DNA from: Oceanococcus sp051252075
GTDB lineage: Bacteria; Pseudomonadota; Gammaproteobacteria; Nevskiales; Oceanococcaceae
Length of the DNA: 64,000 bases
Assembly (NCBI GenBank): GCA_051252075.1
Contig: JBPOFU010000001.1
Coordinates: 186,001-250,000 of the forward strand
Direction of reading: 5' to 3'
Part shown: positions 50,655 to 60,228 of the stretch, one piece after another
Numbering within the stretch: the stretch's first letter is position 1
Layout: each line of letters begins with the position of its first letter
The notes under the pieces: generated by a model
Databases searched by the model: none
The model's input: only the letters and a program-made list of their open reading frames with translations
Told to the model about the DNA's origin: nothing
Position numbers and translations under genes: made by a program

Positions 50655-53117
50655 ATGACTATTCTTATTGCTGTACTCAGTGCTGTGGCCCTGTTTTGGC
50701 TGCTGGCCTACCGTGGTGCCAAACTTTGGCTATGGACTGTGGCCGCCACAGCCTATGTGCTGGGATTGCAACAATTTGCGGTTATCAGCGATAGCGCCAT
50801 GAGCATCAGTCTGGCCGTGATTTTGCCGCTTGCCGCACTGTTTAATATCAAAGCACTGCGCCGTGCCATCGTGACACGCCCTATCTTTAAAGCCTTTAAA
50901 GCCGTCCTGCCCGATATGACCGATACCGAGCGCGAAGCGCTAGAGGCCGGAGATGTGTGGTGGGAAGGCGAGATGTTTCGCGGCAAACCCAACTGGCAAA
51001 AACTGCTGGATTTCAAGCGCACGGAATTGACCGCCGCAGAAGCGGGCTTTCTGCAGAACGAAACCGAAACCCTTTGCGCCATGATCGATGATTGGCAAGT
51101 GCAGCAGGATAAAGACCTGCCGGAAGAGGTTTGGAGTTACATGCGCGAACACAAATTCTTTGCCATGTTGATTGCCAAAGAATGGGGCGGATTGGGCTTT
51201 TCCGCTTATGCGCAGTCCTGTGTGGTTACGAAAATCGCCACGCGCTCCTTGGCTGCTTCTGTCACGGTGATGGTGCCGAACTCTTTAGGCCCGGGTGAGT
51301 TGCTGATGCATTACGGCACCCAGCAGCAAAAAGAAGACATGCTGCCCAAACTGGCCTCCGGTGAATGGTTGCCTTGCTTTGGTTTAACCGGCCCTGAAGC
51401 CGGTTCCGACGCAGGTGCTTTGCCGGATACTGGCGTGGTGTGCATGGGCGAGCACGACGGGGAAGAAGTTTTGGGCATGCGCCTGAACTTCTCCAAGCGC
51501 TACATCACCTTGGCGCCAGTCTCCGATGTGGTTGGTTTGGCGATCAAACTGTACGACCCAGAAGCTTTGCTCGGTGATGCCGATAAAAATGATTACGGCA
51601 TTACCTGTGTATTAGTGCCTTCTGACTACCCCGGTGTCGAAATCGGCCGCCGTCACAATCCGTGCAATACGCCGTTTATGAATGGCCCCATCAATGGCCA
51701 AGATATTTTTGTCCCCATCGATTTTATTATTGGTGGCCAAGCCAATGCTGGTAAGGGCTGGCGGATGTTGGTGGAATGCTTATCCGCTGGGCGTGGTATT
51801 TCCCTGCCCGCATTGGCCGCTGCGGCATCCAAGGCCGCCTACCGCACAACCGGCGCTTACACACGCATACGTCGCCAGTTCAAAACGCCTATCGGCAAAT
51901 TTGAGGGTGTCCAAGAAGCCTCTAGCCGTATCGCCGGCTATACCTACAAATTGGAAGCCACCCGCGCCTTGACGGCCTCGGCGGTGGACCATTGCTCACC
52001 GTCCGTGGTGACCGCGATAGCCAAGTACCACATGACCGACATGATGCGCACTTTGCTCACCGATGCTATGGATATCCACGGTGGTCGCGGTGTCATGGCC
52101 GGGCCCAGCAATTATTTGCAGTCCGCCTATCAGGCCGTGCCCATTGCGATCACGGTGGAAGGTGCCAACATCCTGACGCGCAATCTGATGATCTTCGGCC
52201 AGGGGGCGATACGCTGCCATCCTTACGTTTTCCCGGAAATGGAAGCTGCGCGTGAAGATGATCTGGTGGAATTCGATCAGCTGCTGTGGAGCCACATCGG
52301 GTTTTCCATCAATCGCGGAGTCAGGGCTCTGAGCTTGGGCCTAACTGGCGCGCGTTTAGCCAACAGCCCGCTGGCCGGTCCGACCAAGCGTTACTTCCAA
52401 CATTTGGAGCGTTTGTCTTCGGCTTTGGCCTTTACCTCCGATGTCACCATGGGTGTATTGGGCGGCGAGCTGAAGCGCAAAGAGCGTTTATCTGCTCGCT
52501 TGGGGGATGTACTGTCGCAGTTGTATATGGCTTCGGCCACTTTGAAATATTTCCATGACGAAGGCGCGACGGCGGAAGACATTCCTTACATGCAGTGGGT
52601 TATGGATGATGCGTTGGCACAAATCGACAAAGCCTTCGATGAGTTCTTTAGTAATTTCCCGGTGCGTCCCGTCGCCGCCTTGTTGCGCTTTATGACCTTC
52701 CCGCTGGGGCGCAGCTTCAAGCCTGTTTCTGACCACGTCTCCAGCAAGGTCGCCGAGCATATGATGACGCCCAGCGCATTGCGAGATCGTTTAACCGCGC
52801 AGTTGTATTTGAATCGCAGCGAAGATGATCCCATAGGTAGCTTGGAAATGGCTTTCGACAAATTGATCGAAGTGGAGCCGGTCTACAACCGTTTTGTGAA
52901 AGAAGTTGCCGCGGGCGCAACGCCTATGAAATTCAGCTTGCAAGAGCAGCTGGATTCTTGCGTAGCGCAGCAACTGATTTCTCAGCAGGAAGCAGAGCAG
53001 ATCGCGGACTTCGATCGCTTGCGTTTGGAGGCCATATTAGTGGATGCATTCGATCACGACCTGAACGAAATCAGCCGCTGGCAACCCCACGGTGACGACG
53101 AGCGCGCAGCCGCCTAG
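50655..53117 (+). CDS. fadE: Acyl-CoA dehydrogenase FadE
   Basis: About 820 residues, matching the E. coli FadE branch (814). N-terminal membrane helices (ILIAVLSAVALFWLLAY, LWLWTVAATAYVLGL), then WWEGEMFRGKPNWQKLLDF, FFAMLIAKEWGGLGFSAYAQS, FGLTGPEAGSDAGALPDTGVVC, RYITLAPVSDVVGLAIKLYDPE, VPIDFIIGGQANAGKGWRMLVECLSAGRGISLP, and ITVEGANILTRNLMIFGQGAIRCHPYV with the catalytic glutamate. First oxidation of fatty acyl-CoA. GGAG favours the second of two adjacent ATGs (50655). Followed by a terminator. Likely controlled by the upstream TetR. Confidence 0.96.
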   Translation: MTILIAVLSAVALFWLLAYRGAKLWLWTVAATAYVLGLQQFAVISDSAMSISLAVILPLAALFNIKALRRAIVTRPIFKAFKAVLPDMTDTEREALEAGDVWWEGEMFRGKPNWQKLLDFKRTELTAAEAGFLQNETETLCAMIDDWQVQQDKDLPEEVWSYMREHKFFAMLIAKEWGGLGFSAYAQSCVVTKIATRSLAASVTVMVPNSLGPGELLMHYGTQQQKEDMLPKLASGEWLPCFGLTGPEAGSDAGALPDTGVVCMGEHDGEEVLGMRLNFSKRYITLAPVSDVVGLAIKLYDPEALLGDADKNDYGITCVLVPSDYPGVEIGRRHNPCNTPFMNGPINGQDIFVPIDFIIGGQANAGKGWRMLVECLSAGRGISLPALAAAASKAAYRTTGAYTRIRRQFKTPIGKFEGVQEASSRIAGYTYKLEATRALTASAVDHCSPSVVTAIAKYHMTDMMRTLLTDAMDIHGGRGVMAGPSNYLQSAYQAVPIAITVEGANILTRNLMIFGQGAIRCHPYVFPEMEAAREDDLVEFDQLLWSHIGFSINRGVRALSLGLTGARLANSPLAGPTKRYFQHLERLSSALAFTSDVTMGVLGGELKRKERLSARLGDVLSQLYMASATLKYFHDEGATAEDIPYMQWVMDDALAQIDKAFDEFFSNFPVRPVAALLRFMTFPLGRSFKPVSDHVSSKVAEHMMTPSALRDRLTAQLYLNRSEDDPIGSLEMAFDKLIEVEPVYNRFVKEVAAGATPMKFSLQEQLDSCVAQQLISQQEAEQIADFDRLRLEAILVDAFDHDLNEISRWQPHGDDERAAA

Positions 53118-53136
53118 CGGCTCGGAATTTTTAAGC

Positions 53137-53162
53137 AAGGTCGCACACAGCGGCCTTTTTTA
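53137..53162 (+). terminator. Rho-independent terminator of tetR-fadE
   Basis: AAGGTCGC-ACACA-GCGGCCTT followed by TTTT, an eight-base stem with one G-T pair, twenty bases after the fadE stop. Confidence 0.85.
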
Positions 53163-53744
53163 TGGCTGTACAACAAAGCTTCGACTGACCAGTAAAACCA
53201 GCGGTGGCTGTACGCACAAAACGATGGCGTCATAGAGGCTCAGCGCATCTATGCCCCAGCGCCGGCTCAGCTGTTGGCTGAGCAAGCGTATGGCAAAGTG
53301 GCTGGCTACAATGGCGCAGGCGAAAGGCAGCATCCATTGGTTCGCCGTCCCAAGGCTGAGCTCTAGCATGCTGACTTTTTCGAAATGGCGAACAAATATC
53401 CACACCCCGATGAGGCTTTGTAGAGGCAAAATCAAAGCGCAAAATTTCTGCGTTTCTGGCATCAGAGGCAGAATTAAACCCACCAAAAACAGCGCATTTA
53501 GTAGCGCATTCCAGTTTGGCCAGCCTAGGTTCATGCCCGCTGTTTGCTGGATCACCGCCGGAGTCAGCATGGGGCTTGGGAATACCGCAAATAGAAACAC
53601 TATGACTAAGGCGACCCGCGCCAAAGGCAGATAAACATGCTCGGCTAGTCTGTTGGTGAGGCCAGATAAATTGCGGTGCACCCATGATTCCATGGGGATC
53701 AGAGCGCACGCACCCAAGAGGAGAATGAAGAGGCCAAGCAACAT
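53160..53744 (-). CDS. Hypothetical multi-pass membrane protein
   Basis: About 194 residues from ATG 53744 (MLLGLFILLLGACALIPMES). Five or six hydrophobic helices: ALVIVFLFAVFPSPML, NALLNALFLVGLILPLMP, FCALILPLQSLIGVWIFV, WMLPFACAIVASHFAIRLL, AIVLCVQPPLVLLVSRSF. An upstream TTG at 53789 exists but leads into the ugd promoter region. I do not recognise a family. Divergent from ugd, convergent with fadE. Confidence 0.6.
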   Translation of the reverse strand: MLLGLFILLLGACALIPMESWVHRNLSGLTNRLAEHVYLPLARVALVIVFLFAVFPSPMLTPAVIQQTAGMNLGWPNWNALLNALFLVGLILPLMPETQKFCALILPLQSLIGVWIFVRHFEKVSMLELSLGTANQWMLPFACAIVASHFAIRLLSQQLSRRWGIDALSLYDAIVLCVQPPLVLLVSRSFVVQP

Positions 53745-53814
53745 ACTGCGAAGTGTAGCCTGCGCGACACAGCAATTGATTACAATCAATGGCTAAATTG
53801 AAATTGGATAGCAT

Positions 53815-55155
53815 GTGAACATCACTGTTTTCGGCACTGGCTATGTGGGTTTGGTGTCAGGTACCTGCTTGGCTGAAATGGGGCACAAAGTCATCTGCGT
53901 CGATGTGGATGAAAACAAAATTGATGGGCTCAATGCCGGCAAGATTCCCATTTATGAGCCAGGGCTAGAGCCTTTGGTGTTGCGCAATCACCAGCGTGGC
54001 AGTTTGAGTTTTACCATTGATGCAGCGCATGCGATAGAAGCTGCCGAAGTGATTTTCATAGCTGTAGGAACGCCACCTGATGAGGATGGTTCTGCGGATT
54101 TGCAATATGTTTTGGCGGTGGCACGATCGATTGGTCGCTCCATGCAAAATCATAAGGTGGTTGTAGACAAATCCACTGTGCCTGTGGGTACCGCGGATAA
54201 AGTGCGGGCGGCCATTGCTGAAGAATTGTCGGTACGCGGCATCGAGCAATCATTCGACGTGGTGTCTAATCCAGAGTTCCTAAAAGAGGGCGCTGCGATA
54301 GACGATTTTATGAAACCGGACCGCATCGTCGTAGGGACTGATAATGAACCTGCAGCGGAAGTCATGCGTCAGCTGTATGCCCCATTTGCACGTAAAACAG
54401 AAAAGCTCATCGTCATGGACATCCGCTCAGCGGAATTGACGAAATATGCCGCGAATGCCTTGTTGGCGACAAAAATCAGCTTCATGAATGAGATCGCCAA
54501 TTTGGCGGAACGCGTGGGTGCCGATGTCGAACAGGTGCGTAAGGGCATAGGATCCGATCCGCGAATTGGCTATCAATTTATTTTCCCAGGCTGTGGTTAT
54601 GGCGGGTCTTGCTTTCCGAAAGATGTGCAGGCCTTGGAGCGTACTGCCAAGGCCCATGGCTATTCCGCGCGCATTTTGGAAGCGGTCGAGGCCACCAATA
54701 TGCAGCAGAAAACGGTGCTATTTACTAAGCTTGCTCGGCATTTTCCCGATGGATTCAGCGGTAAAACCATTGCCTTGTGGGGCTTGGCTTTTAAACCCAA
54801 CACGGATGATATGCGCGACGCACCCAGTCGAACTTTGATGGAAGCGGTTTGGGCTGCCGGTGGGCGGATACAGGCATACGATCCAGAAGCCATGGATGAG
54901 GCCCGGCGCATTTATGGTGTTCGCGATGATTTTGTACTGTGTGCCAGTGGGCAAGATGCACTGGCGGGAGCGGATGCCTTAGTGATTTGCACCGAGTGGT
55001 CGGAGTTTCGTGCCCCCAACTACCAAGTCATGGAGCAGGCCCTTAAGGGGCGTGTGGTCATAGATGGTCGTAATTTGTGGCAGCCAAAGGCATTGGCTGA
55101 GCGTGGTTTTATCTACGATTCGATCGGTCGTCAGGTGCAACAGCCGCTTACTTAA
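53815..55155 (+). CDS. ugd: UDP-glucose 6-dehydrogenase Ugd
   Basis: Oxidises UDP-glucose to UDP-glucuronate with 2 NAD. 446 residues from GTG 53815 (MNITVFGTGYVGLVSGTCLAEMGH), the normal family N-terminus with no ATG in frame. Catalytic Cys in GCGYGGSCFPKD near residue 266; VDKSTVPVGTADKV and the C-terminal ALWGLAFKPNTDDMRDAPS are also present. Supplies uronic acid for polysaccharide or lipid A modification. Its last eight bases overlap the convergent aldehyde dehydrogenase. Confidence 0.96.
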   Translation: MNITVFGTGYVGLVSGTCLAEMGHKVICVDVDENKIDGLNAGKIPIYEPGLEPLVLRNHQRGSLSFTIDAAHAIEAAEVIFIAVGTPPDEDGSADLQYVLAVARSIGRSMQNHKVVVDKSTVPVGTADKVRAAIAEELSVRGIEQSFDVVSNPEFLKEGAAIDDFMKPDRIVVGTDNEPAAEVMRQLYAPFARKTEKLIVMDIRSAELTKYAANALLATKISFMNEIANLAERVGADVEQVRKGIGSDPRIGYQFIFPGCGYGGSCFPKDVQALERTAKAHGYSARILEAVEATNMQQKTVLFTKLARHFPDGFSGKTIALWGLAFKPNTDDMRDAPSRTLMEAVWAAGGRIQAYDPEAMDEARRIYGVRDDFVLCASGQDALAGADALVICTEWSEFRAPNYQVMEQALKGRVVIDGRNLWQPKALAERGFIYDSIGRQVQQPLT

Positions 55156-56584
55156 AGGTCGCCATGGTGATGGCGAGCATACGTTTAACAAAATCGGTAT
55201 ACGGCGGCGCCAGCCAATGGCTCAAGGAAAATTGGTTGGCGACTACGGTGCGTTCGTGAGAAAAAGCCTTAAAGCCCCAAAACCCGTGGGAATTGCCTAT
55301 GCCGGAATTGTTGACCCCACCAAAGGGTGCATTCATGTGCAGGTACTGCATCACGCATTGATTCACGCAACTGCCGCCAGCTGAGGTTGAGCGCAGCACG
55401 CTTTCTACCCGTCGTGGGTTCTTGCTGTATATGTATAAAGCCAAAGGCTTAGGGCGTGCGTTGATGTGGCTTATAACTTGGTCGATATCATTGAAACTGA
55501 GTATCGGCAGCACTGGGCCAAAGATTTCGTCTTGCATGATGCGGCAATCCTCTGGAATGTCGGTCAGCAAGGTGGGTGCAATGAAATTATCAGAGGCATC
55601 GGTGTCGCCACCGCTGTATAGCCCCGCGCCCTTGTCCAGGGCTTCATTAATGAGTGATTTAATCCGACCAAAATGGCGATCATTCACAATGCGAGCGTAA
55701 TCGGGGCTTTTGCGCGCATCATCGCCATAGGCATTGTTGAGTGTTGCTTTGCATTCCTTTAGAAACTTGTCCTTCACCTGCTCATGCACGTAGAGGTAGT
55801 CGGGAGCAATGCAGGTTTGCCCGCAGTTGCTGAATTTCCCCCACATGATGCTTTTTGCAGCCTTTTGAATATCGGCTGAATTGTCCACAATCACCGGCGA
55901 TTTACCGCCCAATTCCAAGGTTACGGAGCTGAGGTGCTGGGCTGCTGCGGCCATCACAAGCCTGCCGACCGCGGGGCTTCCGGTAAAAAAAATATGCTCA
56001 AAGGGCAGCGCCAATAGCGCGCTGGCGACGGCGACCTCACCTTGCAGTACCGCAACTTCATCTTCGGAAAAAACGGACTGTATGATTTCGTTCAGCAAGG
56101 CAGAGCAATGCGGAGTGAGCTCTGATGGCTTGATAATCGCGGTGCAGCCCGCGGCCACCGCTGAAACCAAAGGCATCAGTGTCAGATTAATCGGGTAATT
56201 CCAAGGTGCAATGATCAGGCTGCGACCCTTGGGTTCGTGGCGTATGCGGGTCTTGCTACCGAACATCAGCATGGTTGGCCGCACGGCGGCTGGTTTCATC
56301 CAGCGCCCTAGATGTTTTTCGGCATGCTTGATTTCAGCAAGCAAAGGGGTGATTTCAGCCAAATCAACTTCCGTGCTCGGCTTTTTAAAATCGGCGAAAC
56401 AGGCTTGTTGTATGGCCTCTCTGCGGGCCAATATCACTTTGCGCAAGGCCTTGAGCTTGTTCAAGCGTTCGGTTTTGTTCGAATGCCGCAATGAGAAAGC
56501 TTTGCGTTCTTGCAAGGCAAAGATGCGGTCGATTTCTGAAGAAGACGCAAAGGCGTTCTCAGTGCTGGGCGTTGCGTCAGTCAT
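55148..56584 (-). CDS. Coniferyl-aldehyde-type NAD(P) aldehyde dehydrogenase (CalB-like)
   Basis: 478 residues from ATG 56584 (MTDATPSTENAFASSSEID). Class 3-like aldehyde dehydrogenase: GRSLIIAPWNYPINLTLMPLVSAVAAGCTAIIKPSE, FFTGSPAVGRLVM (NAD), TLELGGKSPVIVD (catalytic Glu), and NCGQTCIAPDYLYV with the nucleophilic cysteine near residue 250. The family includes coniferyl aldehyde dehydrogenase and fatty aldehyde dehydrogenases; exact substrate is not told by sequence. Sits alone between ugd and rfb, unrelated to sugar synthesis. Confidence 0.9.
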   Translation of the reverse strand: MTDATPSTENAFASSSEIDRIFALQERKAFSLRHSNKTERLNKLKALRKVILARREAIQQACFADFKKPSTEVDLAEITPLLAEIKHAEKHLGRWMKPAAVRPTMLMFGSKTRIRHEPKGRSLIIAPWNYPINLTLMPLVSAVAAGCTAIIKPSELTPHCSALLNEIIQSVFSEDEVAVLQGEVAVASALLALPFEHIFFTGSPAVGRLVMAAAAQHLSSVTLELGGKSPVIVDNSADIQKAAKSIMWGKFSNCGQTCIAPDYLYVHEQVKDKFLKECKATLNNAYGDDARKSPDYARIVNDRHFGRIKSLINEALDKGAGLYSGGDTDASDNFIAPTLLTDIPEDCRIMQDEIFGPVLPILSFNDIDQVISHINARPKPLALYIYSKNPRRVESVLRSTSAGGSCVNQCVMQYLHMNAPFGGVNNSGIGNSHGFWGFKAFSHERTVVANQFSLSHWLAPPYTDFVKRMLAITMATFK

Positions 56585-56810
56585 TGCGGTGAATCTACAC
56601 AGAGCGGCGAATGAGCGATTGCAGCATCGCACCCGATGAGTGTCAATCAATCCGTGTCCTTGGCCGGTTTGTCGGTGTAGTCAATGGCGGGCTGTGATCG
56701 AATGGTCAGCAGCGTATAATTTGCTCATTGAAAACACAGCCTAAGTTGCCGCTGTGGCTCCTCTGGAGCCGGTAGAAAGTGCGCTGTGTGATGACTCACT
56801 ATGGATAAGC

Positions 56811-57875
56811 ATGAAGATTTTACTCACCGGTGGTGCCGGTTTTATCGGTTCCGCCGTGATTCGACACGCCTTGGCGGCGACCTCGCACAGCATAGTGAAT
56901 TTGGACAAGCTGACGTATTCAGCGAGCCTAGAATCATTACCTGGAGCACAAGATTCTGGGCGCTATTGGCTGGAGAAAGTCGATATTTGCGACGCTGCAG
57001 CGGTGGCAGACGTTTTACAGCGGCATCAGCCCGACGCGATCATGCACTTGGCGGCGGAATCTCACGTCGATCGCTCGATTGATGGTCCTGCGGAGTTCAT
57101 CCAGACCAACATCATGGGCAGTTTCCAGTTGTTGCAAGCGGCGCGTAGCTATTACCAGGCTTTACCTGCCGAGCGCCAAGCGCAGTTTCGCTTTCACCAT
57201 GTTTCCACCGATGAGGTGTACGGCAGCTTGGGTGAAACAGGTTTGTTCAGTGAAACAACAGCTTATGCACCAAACTCCCCCTATTCTGCGAGTAAGGCGG
57301 CATCCGATCATTTGGTGCGTGCCTGGCACCACACCTACGGTTTGCCCGTTGTTACCACCAATTGTTCAAACAACTACGGTGCTTATCAGTTCCCAGAAAA
57401 GCTGATCCCGTTGATGATACTCAATGCCTTGGATGGCAAGCCCCTGCCAATTTACGGTGCCGGCGACAATGTTCGCGACTGGTTGTACGTGGATGACCAC
57501 GCCCGAGCACTGTTGTTGGTGTTGGAGCAAGGGCGCTTGGGAGAGGAATACAATATCGGCGGACACAACGAAGTGCGTAATATTGATGTTGTTCACCACA
57601 TCTGTGACTTGCTAGACGAACTGGCCCCGGCGCAACACTCTTATCGGCAACAGATAGCATTTGTCAGCGACCGACCAGGCCATGATCAGCGTTATGCCAT
57701 CGATGCCAGCAAAATTCAGGCAGAACTCGGCTGGGCGCCACAGGAAAGTTTTAGCAGTGGGCTGCGTAAAACGGTTGAGTGGTATTTGCATAACAGAGAT
57801 TGGTGTGACGGCATTGCCCAGCAAGGCTTTGATCGGGCGCGCTTAGGACTCGCCAGCGAAGGTAGCAAGACATGA
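56811..57875 (+). CDS. rfbB: dTDP-glucose 4,6-dehydratase RfbB
   Basis: 354 residues from ATG 56811 (MKILLTGGAGFIGSAVIRHAL). Extended SDR motifs: TGGAGFIGS, HLAAESHVDRSIDGP, FHHVSTDEVYGSLGETG (Asp-Glu pair) and YSASKAASDHLVRAW (Tyr-x3-Lys). Second step of dTDP-L-rhamnose synthesis. GGATAAGC lies before the ATG. Overlaps rfbA by four bases. The gene order here is rfbBACD. Confidence 0.96.
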   Translation: MKILLTGGAGFIGSAVIRHALAATSHSIVNLDKLTYSASLESLPGAQDSGRYWLEKVDICDAAAVADVLQRHQPDAIMHLAAESHVDRSIDGPAEFIQTNIMGSFQLLQAARSYYQALPAERQAQFRFHHVSTDEVYGSLGETGLFSETTAYAPNSPYSASKAASDHLVRAWHHTYGLPVVTTNCSNNYGAYQFPEKLIPLMILNALDGKPLPIYGAGDNVRDWLYVDDHARALLLVLEQGRLGEEYNIGGHNEVRNIDVVHHICDLLDELAPAQHSYRQQIAFVSDRPGHDQRYAIDASKIQAELGWAPQESFSSGLRKTVEWYLHNRDWCDGIAQQGFDRARLGLASEGSKT

Positions 57876-58759
57876 AAGGCATAATTTTGGCTGGCGGTAG
57901 CGGCACGCGCCTGTATCCATCGACGCAAGCGGTATCCAAGCAATTGATACCGATTTACGACAAACCGATGATCTACTACCCGCTGACCACCTTGATGCTT
58001 GCGGGCATCAAAGAGTTTTTGTTGATTTCCACCCCCCAAGACACGCCACGCTTCGAGCAACTATTGGGTGATGGCAGTCAGTGGGGCATCAGCATTGAAT
58101 ATTGTGTGCAGCCCAGCCCTGACGGCTTAGCCCAGGCCTTTATTCTCGGAGAAGAATTTGTTGGCGACGATCCTTGCGCCTTAATTCTGGGCGACAACAT
58201 CTTCTTTGGTCACGATTTGGCGCTGTCACTGCGCCGTGCCGCCGCCAGCGAGCAAGGGGCTACGGTATTCGCTTATGCGGTGAATGATCCGCAACGCTAC
58301 GGCGTGGTTGAGTTTGATAAGCAGGGCACGGCTATATCCATTGAGGAAAAACCGGCACAGCCGAAGTCACATTTCGCCTTAACCGGCCTGTATTTCTACG
58401 ACCGCCAAGTGGTGGAGCTAGCAAAGCAAGTCAAACCTTCTGGCCGAGGGGAGCTGGAAATTACCGACCTCAATAAATTGTATTTACAGGCAGGCCAGCT
58501 GCAAGTTGAAAAAATGGGCCGTGGTACGGCTTGGCTGGACACCGGCACGCATGACTCCTTATTAGAGGCCGGTATGTTTATTCACACTTTGGAAAAACGC
58601 CAAGGCCTGAAGATCGCCTGTCCAGAAGAAGTGGCGTACCGCTGTGGCTTTATCGATAAAGCCCAAATGCTCAAGCTAGCGCAGCCCTTGATAAAAAGTG
58701 GTTATGGCGTTTATTTACAACGAATTGCCAATGAAGTGGAAATGGGAGAGTTGAGATGA
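57872..58759 (+). CDS. rfbA: Glucose-1-phosphate thymidylyltransferase RfbA
   Basis: 295 residues. Makes dTDP-glucose from glucose-1-phosphate and dTTP. Starts MKGIILAGGSGTRLYPSTQAVSKQLIPIYDKPMIYYPLTTLMLAGI, the signature region; LILGDNIFFGHDL (metal), FAYAVNDPQRYGVVEFD and SIEEKPAQPKSHFALTGLYFYD follow. Normal length. Overlaps rfbB and rfbC by four bases each (ATGA). Confidence 0.97.
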   Translation: MKGIILAGGSGTRLYPSTQAVSKQLIPIYDKPMIYYPLTTLMLAGIKEFLLISTPQDTPRFEQLLGDGSQWGISIEYCVQPSPDGLAQAFILGEEFVGDDPCALILGDNIFFGHDLALSLRRAAASEQGATVFAYAVNDPQRYGVVEFDKQGTAISIEEKPAQPKSHFALTGLYFYDRQVVELAKQVKPSGRGELEITDLNKLYLQAGQLQVEKMGRGTAWLDTGTHDSLLEAGMFIHTLEKRQGLKIACPEEVAYRCGFIDKAQMLKLAQPLIKSGYGVYLQRIANEVEMGELR

Positions 58760-59304
58760 AAGTGACTCCCACTGCGATCGCAGATGTTTTGGTCATCGAA
58801 CCGACTATCCACGGTGATGAGCGTGGCCATTTTTTCGAGGCCTTTAACCAGCAGCGCTTTAGTGAGGCCAGCGGCTGTCACAAAAGCTTTGTACAAGACA
58901 ATCAATCCCGCTCCAGCCAAGGCGTGTTGCGTGGCCTGCATTACCAACTGGGTGACAACGCTCAAGACAAATTGGTACGCGTGCTGCAGGGTCAGATTTT
59001 CGATGTGGCTGTCGATATACGACGCAGTTCCCCGACCTATGGGCGATGGGTGGGTGAAACCCTGTCTGCGGAAAACAAAAAACAGCTGTGGGTGCCTGTG
59101 GGCTTTGCTCATGCCTTCTTGGTGACATCAGACACCGCTGACGTGCTGTACAAAGTCACCGCTCCTTACGACCCAAGCGCGGAGCGCAGCCTGATTTGGA
59201 ATGACCAGGATCTAGCGATTGCCTGGCCTATGCAGGGCGAGCCCGTTGTCGCCGCAAAAGATGCTGCCGCAGCGACATTCGCCAATGCAGAGGTTTTCGC
59301 CTAG
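58756..59304 (+). CDS. rfbC: dTDP-4-dehydrorhamnose 3,5-epimerase RfbC
   Basis: 182 residues, cupin fold. GHFFEAFNQQRFSEASG, FVQDNQSRSSQGVLRGLHYQLG (catalytic His), AVDIRRSSPTYGRWVG, LWVPVGFAHAFLVTSDTADVLYKVTAPYDPSAERSLIWND (catalytic Tyr region). Third step of dTDP-L-rhamnose synthesis. Ends with TAG overlapping the GTG of rfbD by one base. Confidence 0.96.
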   Translation: MKVTPTAIADVLVIEPTIHGDERGHFFEAFNQQRFSEASGCHKSFVQDNQSRSSQGVLRGLHYQLGDNAQDKLVRVLQGQIFDVAVDIRRSSPTYGRWVGETLSAENKKQLWVPVGFAHAFLVTSDTADVLYKVTAPYDPSAERSLIWNDQDLAIAWPMQGEPVVAAKDAAAATFANAEVFA

Positions 59305-60179
59305 TGCGCTTGTTAATTACTGGCGCCGGCGGACAACTCGGGCAAGCTCTATTAGCCAAGGCGCGTGCGCACAGTGATTGGGAATGCACGGCAGCCGATT
59401 CCAAAACGCTGAATATCACTGACCGCGACGCGGTGCGAGACCTATTTGAGCGGCTGCATCCGGACGTCGTCATCAATGCCGCAGCGTATACCAAGGTCGA
59501 TCTGGCGGAAGCTGAGCCGGAAAAGGCCCGTAGCATTAATGTCGATGGCAGTCGGTATTTGGCGCAGTCGTGCCAGGACGTGGGTGCGCGGCTTATTCAT
59601 GTTTCTACAGATTTCGTGTTTGATGGCACGCAATCAGTGCCCTATGCGCCACAAGCGCCAACTTGCCCCTTGGGGGTTTACGGACTAAGCAAGCGGGATG
59701 GCGAGCTTGCCGCGCTAGACGCTTCCGCTGGTGAAGCCTGCATAGTGCGTACCGCGTGGGTTTACGGCCTGGGCGGGAAAAATTTTGTAAGCACCATGCT
59801 GCGCTTGCTGGCAGAGCGCGATCAACTCGGCGTGGTCATGGATCAACTGGGCACGCCGACTAGCGCGAGCAGTCTGGCTACGGCCTTGTTGGCGCTGGCG
59901 GAAAAGGACTTGGGGCGCGGCGAAATACTGCATTGGACAGATGCCGGTATCGCCTCTTGGTATGACTTTGCCTGCGCGATCAAAGAGTTTTTGCAAGCGC
60001 CCACAAACAATCAAAAGTACGCAGCAGTTCAACCCATATACACCAGCGATTACCCAACCCCAGCCGCTAGGCCCGGCTACAGTGTTTTGGACTGCCGCCA
60101 AATGCAGGGCTTGGTGGGCGAGCCTCGCCATTGGCGTGAAGAGCTTAAGGCCCACTTGCAGCAAGAGCTCGGTCAGTAA
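59304..60179 (+). CDS. rfbD: dTDP-4-dehydrorhamnose reductase RfbD
   Basis: 291 residues from GTG (MRLLITGAGGQLGQALLAKAR). SDR: TGAGGQLG, VINAAAYTKVDLAEAEPEKA, HVSTDFVFDG, YGLSKRDGELA (Tyr-x3-Lys), RTAWVYGLGGKNFVSTMLRLL. Final NADPH step giving dTDP-L-rhamnose. Last gene of rfbBACD; no glycosyltransferase or O-antigen genes follow within the window. Confidence 0.95.
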   Translation: MRLLITGAGGQLGQALLAKARAHSDWECTAADSKTLNITDRDAVRDLFERLHPDVVINAAAYTKVDLAEAEPEKARSINVDGSRYLAQSCQDVGARLIHVSTDFVFDGTQSVPYAPQAPTCPLGVYGLSKRDGELAALDASAGEACIVRTAWVYGLGGKNFVSTMLRLLAERDQLGVVMDQLGTPTSASSLATALLALAEKDLGRGEILHWTDAGIASWYDFACAIKEFLQAPTNNQKYAAVQPIYTSDYPTPAARPGYSVLDCRQMQGLVGEPRHWREELKAHLQQELGQ

Positions 60180-60228
60180 GGCCGTGCGGTGCTAGCGCTC
60201 TAAAGCCTAGCAGCAGCTCTAAAGTGTC